From Ruminococcaceae bacterium UBA1213 (GTDB lineage: Bacteria; Bacillota; Clostridia; Oscillospirales; Acutalibacteraceae), in the NCBI GenBank assembly GCA_002309275.1, contig DBXL01000188.1:1-6717 (forward strand): 6,717 nucleotides of DNA, given 5' to 3'. The notes under the pieces were generated by a model that did not search any database, had not been told where the DNA came from, and saw nothing but the letters and a program-made list of their open reading frames with translations. The position numbers were made by a program, and so were the translations under genes. Shown in pieces: positions 1-4,162 of the stretch (positions are counted from its first letter, which is position 1; the number at the start of each line of letters is the position of its first letter).

Positions 1-93
1 GCCAGAACAAGCATTGAACAAAGACGCACCGTTTCACTTACAGAGTATTTGTGTATGCTTGTGCGTGAAGATATGAAAAAACACGAGCAGTAA
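1..93 (+). CDS. 3' end of a small gene, possibly a ribbon-helix-helix DNA-binding protein (partial)
   Basis: The first frame is open from the window edge to a TAA at 91-93 and gives the last 30 residues of a protein whose start lies outside the window. The tail contains VSLTEYLCMLVREDM followed by a basic, polar end (KKHEQ). A Ser/Thr-capped amphipathic helix near the C-terminus, of the form SxxEYxxxLVRxDM, is typical of the second helix of small ribbon-helix-helix (Arc/CopG-like) proteins used by plasmids for copy control, partition or mobilisation. That family link is inference from one helix. The gene ends 15 bases before the initiator gene on the same strand, so the two are probably co-transcribed, and a plasmid-maintenance or autoregulatory role would fit. 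It could also be another small helical protein. Confidence 0.5.
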   Translation, partial: ARTSIEQRRTVSLTEYLCMLVREDMKKHEQ

Positions 94-99
94 AAGGGG
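94..99 (+). promoter_or_regulatory. Ribosome binding site of the initiator gene
   Basis: AAGGGG lies nine bases before the ATG at 109, directly after the stop codon of the upstream partial gene. It supports ATG 109 as the true start and suggests that both genes are read from one message. No promoter is visible in the 15-base gap. Confidence 0.7.
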
Positions 100-108
100 C
101 AACACACC

Positions 109-1299
109 ATGAAAAAAGATATTTTAACAACTGCCGATACAGAAGCACTGCATAATTATTTGCAGGAAATAGAAGAAATAAACAAGAATGAACCCAAGAA
201 TGTATCGTCTGAAATATGGGAAAACTGGAATAAAGAACGCCTTCAGATTGAAAGCAAATATCATAGTACGATTATAAAAGCCTTACGTTGTGCCCTGCAC
301 AATATAGGGACAGAAGAACAGAAAATCATTGACTTAATCAAAGAAATTGTCGGTGACAATGTATCAGACATCACGTCTGAACAAGTTCGTGCAGCCTTGC
401 CGCAGCTTGCAAGCATCATACCGCAAAAGCACCTTATTCCCAATAACAAGCTTGCCAACAGTCTGACAAAAGATATTATCGGTGCAGGCTTAATAGAACT
501 TGATGTAGGTCGTAAAAAAGATGACATTTTAACTCGCTGTATCCTGAGTTATGAAGGCGATAATGTAAAACTCACAAGCAGACGTTCTTTCACGGAGTAT
601 GACCGACAAGTAGCAGATGCAGTAACGAGCCTTTACGAATATGGTGATAAAAGTCATATCATAACTGCGGCAACTGTATACAGGGCTATGGTACACGCTA
701 CCGAGACCGAAACACCGTCACCTCAGCAAATCGAGGCAGTAACACAAAGTCTGGACAAATTACGATTTGTCCGTGTACAAATTGACTGTACCGAGGAATT
801 GATGAGGCGAAATATTGACTTGAACGGTTCACAGATAACTGCCGGCAAAATCGACACTTATTTACTTACACTTGACAAAATGGAAGTTATAGCAGGCGGA
901 CAAAAGGTAGTAGCCTATAAAGTAATCAAAACACCGATACTTTACGAATATTCACGCCTTACAGGACAAGTAATCACTGTACCGGCAGCTTTACTGGATA
1001 TCCGTGACAAAACCGGTGCAAAAATTCCCAATACGGAACGCAGAATTGCAATAAAAGGCTACCTTATGAGACGTATATCGATTATGAAAGGTCAAAACAG
1101 TAAAAACCAAAGTTGTCATATCCTTTACGACAGCCTTTATAATGAAGTATGCAGTACTGAGCCAACACAAAAAGAAAAACGACTTATACGTGACTACATA
1201 CCATGTGTGTTGGAATATTGGAAAAGCGAAAACTTTATCAAGGACTACGAGGAATTAACTCATGGCAAAAAGAAAATAGGGATAGAAATTAAAATATAG
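109..1299 (+). CDS. Putative winged-helix plasmid replication initiator protein
   Basis: A complete 396-residue soluble protein with no signal peptide or membrane segment. The N-terminus (about 1-85) is helical and charged. Residues about 91-160 (EQVRAALPQLAS, then LIPNNKLANSLT and ILSYEGDNVKL) lead into a section from about 160 to 270 that starts FTEYDRQVADAV and includes TAATVYRAM and SLDKLRFVRVQIDCTEE, which reads as a winged-helix unit. Residues about 275-396 (ILYEYSRLTGQ, VPAALLDIRD, ERRIAIKGYLMRRISIMKG, then YWKSENFIKDYEE) look like a second one. I recognise this arrangement from proteins on clostridial plasmids and conjugative elements, which are usually annotated as hypothetical. Two tandem winged helices are also the plan of Rep_3-type initiators (RepE, Pi), but I see no direct sequence match to them. 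The iteron array 65 bases downstream is the strongest argument for an initiator that binds those repeats. A plasmid transcription regulator is the main alternative. A leftward promoter just past the stop could make antisense RNA to its 3' end. Confidence 0.7.
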   Translation: MKKDILTTADTEALHNYLQEIEEINKNEPKNVSSEIWENWNKERLQIESKYHSTIIKALRCALHNIGTEEQKIIDLIKEIVGDNVSDITSEQVRAALPQLASIIPQKHLIPNNKLANSLTKDIIGAGLIELDVGRKKDDILTRCILSYEGDNVKLTSRRSFTEYDRQVADAVTSLYEYGDKSHIITAATVYRAMVHATETETPSPQQIEAVTQSLDKLRFVRVQIDCTEELMRRNIDLNGSQITAGKIDTYLLTLDKMEVIAGGQKVVAYKVIKTPILYEYSRLTGQVITVPAALLDIRDKTGAKIPNTERRIAIKGYLMRRISIMKGQNSKNQSCHILYDSLYNEVCSTEPTQKEKRLIRDYIPCVLEYWKSENFIKDYEELTHGKKKIGIEIKI

Positions 1300-1308
1300 T
1301 ATCTTTTA

Positions 1309-1337
1309 ATTATAACATATAACAAAAAACAAGTCAA
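1309..1337 (-). promoter_or_regulatory. Strong leftward promoter antisense to the initiator gene
   Basis: On the - strand, TTGACT (1332-1337) and TATAAT (1309-1314) are separated by exactly 17 bases, which is near consensus for the housekeeping sigma factor. Transcription would begin near 1302 and run left, antisense to the last codons of the initiator gene. An inverted repeat, TCAAG-TTTT-CTTGA (1334-1347), overlaps the -35 box and could be an operator. No convincing - strand gene lies downstream, so the product would be non-coding. I could not find a clear terminator for it. Confidence 0.6.
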
Positions 1338-1364
1338 GTTTTCTTGAGCCGAAAACAGGCGTAG

Positions 1365-1452
1365 GGGGGCAATCTTTGGGCACATAGGGGGCAATCTTTG
1401 GGCACATAGGGGGCAATCTTTGGGCACATAGGGGGCAATCTTTGGGCACATA
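1365..1452 (+). repeat. Iteron array: four exact 22-bp direct repeats
   Basis: Four identical 22-base copies lie head to tail at 1365-1386, 1387-1408, 1409-1430 and 1431-1452. Each begins GGGGGCAATC and ends TTTGGGCACATA. The first is preceded by one extra G. Twenty-two bases is about two helical turns, so all copies present the same face, as expected for binding sites of a plasmid initiator. Short inverted arms, AGGCGT (1357-1362) and ACGCCT (1454-1459), flank the array. There are no unique spacers, so this is not a CRISPR array. Confidence 0.9.
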
Positions 1453-1466
1453 CACGCCTTCCAAAA

Positions 1467-1475
1467 GTGCCCAAA
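1467..1475 (-). repeat. Inverted partial iteron
   Basis: GTGCCCAAA is the exact reverse complement of TTTGGGCAC, the core of the iteron, and lies 14 bases past the array. In known iteron plasmids, inverted or partial iterons bind initiator dimers for autoregulation. Here that role is only a suggestion, because nine bases could match by chance. Confidence 0.45.
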
Positions 1476-1521
1476 ACACCAGTATTCATGCCTGCTCCCG
1501 GACTTCCGCCCTGAGGCTATA

Positions 1522-1545
1522 GGTACTATATGTAATATATGTACC
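1522..1545 (+). repeat. Imperfect inverted repeat in the origin
   Basis: GGTAC (1522-1526) pairs with GTACC (1541-1545). Past a one-base bulge at 1527, ATAT (1528-1531) pairs with ATAT (1537-1540). The result is an AT-rich hairpin of about nine pairs with a short loop, immediately left of the stronger dyad at 1549-1591. Confidence 0.5.
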
Positions 1546-1548
1546 GTA

Positions 1549-1591
1549 TACTGTACGGTCGTACAGTACGCTGCCGCTTGACTGTACGACC
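1549..1591 (+). repeat. Two mutually exclusive hairpins in the origin/promoter region
   Basis: TACTGTAC (1549-1556) and GTACAGTA (1561-1568) form an 8-bp stem with a four-base loop. The centre segment GGTCGTACAGT (1557-1567) also pairs perfectly with ACTGTACGACC (1581-1591), an 11-bp stem with a 13-base loop. The two cannot form together because they share 1561-1567. The right arm overlaps the -35 box of the candidate rightward promoter. It could be an operator, a protein-binding dyad of the origin, or an RNA switch if transcribed from further upstream. Confidence 0.7.
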
Positions 1592-1606
1592 TCGTTCCGT
1601 TACACT
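1578..1606 (+). promoter_or_regulatory. Candidate rightward promoter for the primase-helicase gene
   Basis: TTGACT (1578-1583) and TACACT (1601-1606) are 17 bases apart, five and four matches to the -35 and -10 consensus. Transcription would start near 1613 and leave a leader of about 330 bases before the TTG start at 1941. The -35 box overlaps the right arm of the 11-bp dyad, so a protein bound there would be expected to block the promoter. No better promoter was found nearer the gene. Confidence 0.45.
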
Positions 1607-1681
1607 ACACTTTATCGTACCCAGAAGAAAACCTCCAAAGAAAAAAGCCGCCCCGTTTTTCTGCCGCTCCCCCCCTCTCTC

Positions 1682-1720
1682 TAATATATCAAATATATAA
1701 AAAAAAAAAAAAAAAAAAAA
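1682..1720. other. AT-rich tract with 22-base A run, candidate DNA unwinding element
   Basis: After a C/T-rich stretch the sequence becomes TAATATATCAAATATAT and then an unbroken run of 22 A's (1699-1720). This is the most AT-rich place in the origin region and lies about 250 bases from the iterons. An easily melted, bent tract here would fit an unwinding element or an UP-element-like signal. The exact homopolymer length may be a sequencing estimate. Confidence 0.45.
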
Positions 1721-1725
1721 TCCCC

Positions 1726-1912
1726 TTTTATTGGAACCCCACCAACTTCCCCTAAACGCACGGTCACCACAGTTAGCATTGACCTGCCGGAAACCACACT
1801 CATCTTTTTCTTTTTATCGGAACACCGTCAAATCAACGCCGGAAGTACGCAATCACCGCAGCCGGCATCAGCTTGCCGAAAACTATGCTCACTTCTTCCT
1901 TTTATCGGAATA
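1726..1912 (+). repeat. Imperfect 86-88-bp direct repeat, two copies plus a third start
   Basis: The segment starting near 1726 (TTTTATTGGAAC) recurs near 1812 (TTTTATCGGAAC), and its first bases recur near 1900 (TTTTATCGGAAT). GGAAC or GGAAT falls at 1733, 1819 and 1907, so the periods are 86 and 88. Inner blocks also match, for example GTCACCACAG against ATCACCGCAG, and CCTGCCGGAAACC against CTTGCCGAAAACT. The periods are not multiples of three and would shift frame between copies, so this is non-coding leader DNA rather than an N-terminal protein repeat. Its function is unknown; protein binding or a structured leader RNA are options. Confidence 0.65.
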
Positions 1913-1930
1913 CACAAAAAAAACAAGATT

Positions 1931-1934
1931 GGAG
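1931..1934 (+). promoter_or_regulatory. Ribosome binding site deciding the TTG start of the primase-helicase
   Basis: GGAG lies six bases before the in-frame TTG at 1941. The frame remains open back past 1731, but that part consists of frame-shifting DNA repeats and carries no comparable ribosome binding site. There is no in-frame ATG until 2103, which would remove part of the conserved N-terminus. Confidence 0.65.
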
Positions 1935-1940
1935 AAAAAA

Positions 1941-3926
1941 TTGATACGACTGAATATTGACACCCAGGAATTAAAAAACAAACCTGCCTCATTCGATGGC
2001 AGATTACGGAACAGACTCTGCAACTCTGAAAGCATCAGGGAAGTCACACCTGCACAATTTATCGGGTGCATAAAGCGTGGACGCAGCTTCACGCCTGCTG
2101 TCATGACCGGCACTACCGGAAATACATGGCAGTCACAGCAGGTCATATGTGCAGATATCGACAACGATACAGGTCAAAAGGATACTAACGGCAATAAAAT
2201 CATGCTCTTTCCCTTTTTATCGCCTGAAAAAGCTGTTAAAATCATGGCACAATACGGCATAACTCCCTGTTTCATGTATTATACTTTCAGCCATACAGAA
2301 ACATGGCCAAAATTCCGTATTGTACTCATACTTGATGTGCCTATCACGGACGCTCACACAGCAAACAACCTTGCTTCACGCTTTACAGGAATATTCAATG
2401 CGGCAGTTCCACATTGTGCCGATACAACGGCCAGCGACAATGCACGGATTTACTACGGCGGTAGAGAGGACAGCATCATGTACACAAGCGGACAGACAAC
2501 ACCTCTTTCTCTTTTACAGGAATTGCCAACGTATGAGGACATACGACGGGAGTGCAAAACCGCTTCCGATACAGACTCATACAGCCTACAAGCACAATTT
2601 GAGAAAGATAAGAACAGTTTCGACCTTGCGGAATATATCAAAACAACAACCAGCAGTAAACCGGTAAAGCATGGCAAGTCTCTGTTTTTCAATCCATGTC
2701 CCCTTTGTGGGCACAATGATGATTTTCAGGTCACAGGCAGTATCTATCATTGTCACAGTGCAAGCGGCGGTACAGGCGGCAGCATTATTGACTACCTGAT
2801 GAATAAACACAATTTGAACGTTGGCAAGGCTTGTGACAAGTTCAAGTATGAAATTATGTGCTATCATCGTGAAACAGTACAGAAATCAGATTCGGTTGAG
2901 GACAATTCTCAACTGCCGGAAATATCTGTTACGACTACGAATGCAAGCGATTATCTTTTTAGCGGAACATTTGAACGTGATATCGAATATTTTCGGACGT
3001 ACACAAACCGCAAAACAGGAATGCACCCTGACATAGACAAATATCTGACACTTTATCCCGGTCTAGCAGCATTGGGAGGTGCATCCTCGTTGGGCAAAAC
3101 TACCTTTGCGATCAATCTGACAGACAAGCTTCTGGACAAGGGCGAAACGGTTTTGTATTTCAGTCTGGAACAGCTTCCTGTCGAACTCATCACAAAAAGT
3201 CTTGCCCGAAAGCTGTACGAGGTTGATCCCTGCACTTTATTGGAAAATACGGATATAAAAAACGGTCTGACCTGCAACGAGTTGGAAGACATCAAGAACG
3301 AGTATGCGAATAAAGCTGAAAAATACCAGATCATAACGGGCAGTTTTAGAACGACTGCCGCTGATATCGTGTCATATGTGGAAAAATACATAGCGGAACA
3401 CAATGGCTGTAAACCTGTTGTCATCATCGACTACTTGCAACTGATTGCTCCACCTTCTGAATTTAGCGGAAGTATCAGAGAATACACCGATGAAAATATA
3501 AAAGCTCTCAAGGATATGCAGAAACGCAATGGCTTGTTTGTACTCATGATCAGCAACTTCAACCGCAGTAGCAATTATGAGCCTGTCAGCTATGAGAGTT
3601 TCAAGGAAACAAGCATGATAGAATACACCTGCGATTATATCTGGGGCTTACAGCTTGCCATACTTGATGCAGAAAACAACGATTTTTATACTGTCATAGG
3701 CAAGCAGGGAAGCCGTGTTGAAAGACCGATAGATCAAAAAAGAAAGCTCGTCAATGATGCACAGGCTCAAATTCCAAAGAGTGTTGAATTTGTAAGCTTG
3801 AAGAACAGAAACGGAAAGCAATTTTTTAAGGCATTTTTCGATTATGATCAAAGGCATGACTGTTATAAGCCAACAAGCTCCAGAAATACAGATAAATCTG
3901 TCATTCCCACTGTACGAAAAATATGA
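1941..3926 (+). CDS. Fused primase-helicase (AEP-like primase, zinc ribbon, DnaB-like helicase)
   Basis: A 661-residue protein from TTG 1941 that should prime and unwind DNA at the fork. The N-terminal part resembles an archaeo-eukaryotic primase: ADIDND at 71-76 (metal-binding D72/D74), TFSHTE with H118, KFRIV with R126, and DTTASDNARIYYGG near 161-174 as the third motif. A zinc ribbon follows at about 253-273 (CPLCGH, then YHCHS and a Gly-rich GGTGGSI stretch), like the CHC2 finger of DnaG. The C-terminal half is a RecA-fold helicase of DnaB type: Walker A GGASSLGKTT at 379-388, FSLEQ near 407-411, Walker B VVIIDYLQL near 493-501, ISNFNR near 537-542 in the sensor position, and KNRNGKQFFKAFF near 621-633, a typical DnaB-family end motif. 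The order matches primase-helicases of phages and plasmids. It is the only gene on this strand between the origin and the shared terminator. Fold assignments are by motif reading only. Confidence 0.88.
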   Translation: MIRLNIDTQELKNKPASFDGRLRNRLCNSESIREVTPAQFIGCIKRGRSFTPAVMTGTTGNTWQSQQVICADIDNDTGQKDTNGNKIMLFPFLSPEKAVKIMAQYGITPCFMYYTFSHTETWPKFRIVLILDVPITDAHTANNLASRFTGIFNAAVPHCADTTASDNARIYYGGREDSIMYTSGQTTPLSLLQELPTYEDIRRECKTASDTDSYSLQAQFEKDKNSFDLAEYIKTTTSSKPVKHGKSLFFNPCPLCGHNDDFQVTGSIYHCHSASGGTGGSIIDYLMNKHNLNVGKACDKFKYEIMCYHRETVQKSDSVEDNSQLPEISVTTTNASDYLFSGTFERDIEYFRTYTNRKTGMHPDIDKYLTLYPGLAALGGASSLGKTTFAINLTDKLLDKGETVLYFSLEQLPVELITKSLARKLYEVDPCTLLENTDIKNGLTCNELEDIKNEYANKAEKYQIITGSFRTTAADIVSYVEKYIAEHNGCKPVVIIDYLQLIAPPSEFSGSIREYTDENIKALKDMQKRNGLFVLMISNFNRSSNYEPVSYESFKETSMIEYTCDYIWGLQLAILDAENNDFYTVIGKQGSRVERPIDQKRKLVNDAQAQIPKSVEFVSLKNRNGKQFFKAFFDYDQRHDCYKPTSSRNTDKSVIPTVRKI

Positions 3927-4115
3927 AATCGAAATGCAGTAAAGTGTATTTTCAAATGTTTGCAGAACATAACATTCAGAATGTTCTCAGATTAACGTAG
4001 GAGGCTCTGTACAGCATTTTAACGGCTTAGGAGTATAGAGATAGCCCCCCTGTCAAAAAATCACCGTATGAGGCTCTCAGGCGGTTCTACGGCGACGTTT
4101 CTTTTAAAGAATTAT
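3927..4115 (+). other. Non-coding gap with inverted repeats and a repeated octamer
   Basis: No convincing gene lies here. AGAACAT (3964-3970) and ATGTTCT (3981-3987) form an inverted repeat that competes with the inner pair AACATT (3971-3976) and AATGTT (3980-3985). GAGGCTCT occurs twice (4001-4008 and 4070-4077). CTGTACAG (4007-4014) is a palindrome. CCGTA (4064-4068) pairs with TACGG (4088-4092) around a small TGAG-GCT-CTCA hairpin (4069-4079). The right half is more G+C-rich than its surroundings. It may be a structured 3' untranslated region or a small RNA ending at the terminator at 4116; I do not recognise a known RNA family. Confidence 0.35.
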
Positions 4116-4159
4116 AAAAGACTGCCACAAAGTTGTGTAACTTGTAGCAGTCTTTTTTT
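4116..4159. terminator. Bidirectional rho-independent terminator between convergent genes
   Basis: AAAAGACTGC (4116-4125) pairs with GCAGTCTTTT (4147-4156). The stem continues inward through ACAA/TTGT and GTT/AAC with bulges to a four-base loop. A run of seven T's (4153-4159) follows on the + strand, and the mirrored A's give U's on the - strand. It lies 190 bases after the primase-helicase stop and three bases past the stop codon of the convergent ATPase gene, so it can end both transcripts, although its T run in the - direction is shorter. Confidence 0.8.
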
Positions 4160-4162
4160 CGA

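Larger units (their letters stand above)
1340..1730. other. Probable theta-type replication origin region
   Basis: This non-coding stretch between the putative initiator gene and the primase-helicase gene combines the usual parts of an iteron-controlled origin. It has four tandem 22-bp iterons (1365-1452), an inverted partial iteron (1467-1475), dyad symmetry (1522-1591), a pyrimidine-rich tract (about 1664-1682) and an AT-rich stretch with a 22-base A run (1682-1720) that could serve as the unwinding element. No DnaA box with a good match was found. The assignment as an origin is inference from this layout and from the genes on either side. Confidence 0.65.

Noticed and set aside
261..527. 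An 88-codon - strand open frame inside the initiator gene, and similar frames inside the other two large genes.
   Set aside because: They lie wholly within well-supported genes on the opposite strand or in another frame, lack convincing ribosome binding sites and show no recognisable motifs.
1260..1451. A - strand open frame of 63 codons with repeated Cys-Pro-Lys-Ile-Ala-Pro units across the iterons.
   Set aside because: Its repeats are only the translation of the 22-bp iterons, shifted through frames, and it has no ribosome binding site. The DNA repeat is the real signal.
1365..1452. A CRISPR array.
   Set aside because: The repeats are contiguous with no variable spacers and no cas genes are nearby.
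1639..1662. A terminator formed by AGAAAAA and TTTTTCT around a GC-rich centre.
   Set aside because: The stem is made only of A-T-rich pairs, with the GC bases in the loop, so it would be weak as a terminator.
1731..1940. A 70-codon N-terminal extension of the primase-helicase from a TTG at 1731.
   Set aside because: No ribosome binding site precedes 1731, and the stretch consists of DNA repeats whose 86- and 88-base periods break the frame. TTG 1941 with GGAG six bases upstream is better.
1300..1940. DnaA boxes in the origin region.
   Set aside because: No good match to TTWTNCACA was found on either strand; the iteron complement TGTGCCCAA matches only in part.
1885..1944. A 19-codon leader peptide (ATG 1885) overlapping the TTG start at 1941.
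   Set aside because: It lacks a ribosome binding site, and the ATG is not present in the other copy of the repeat. It is too weak to call.
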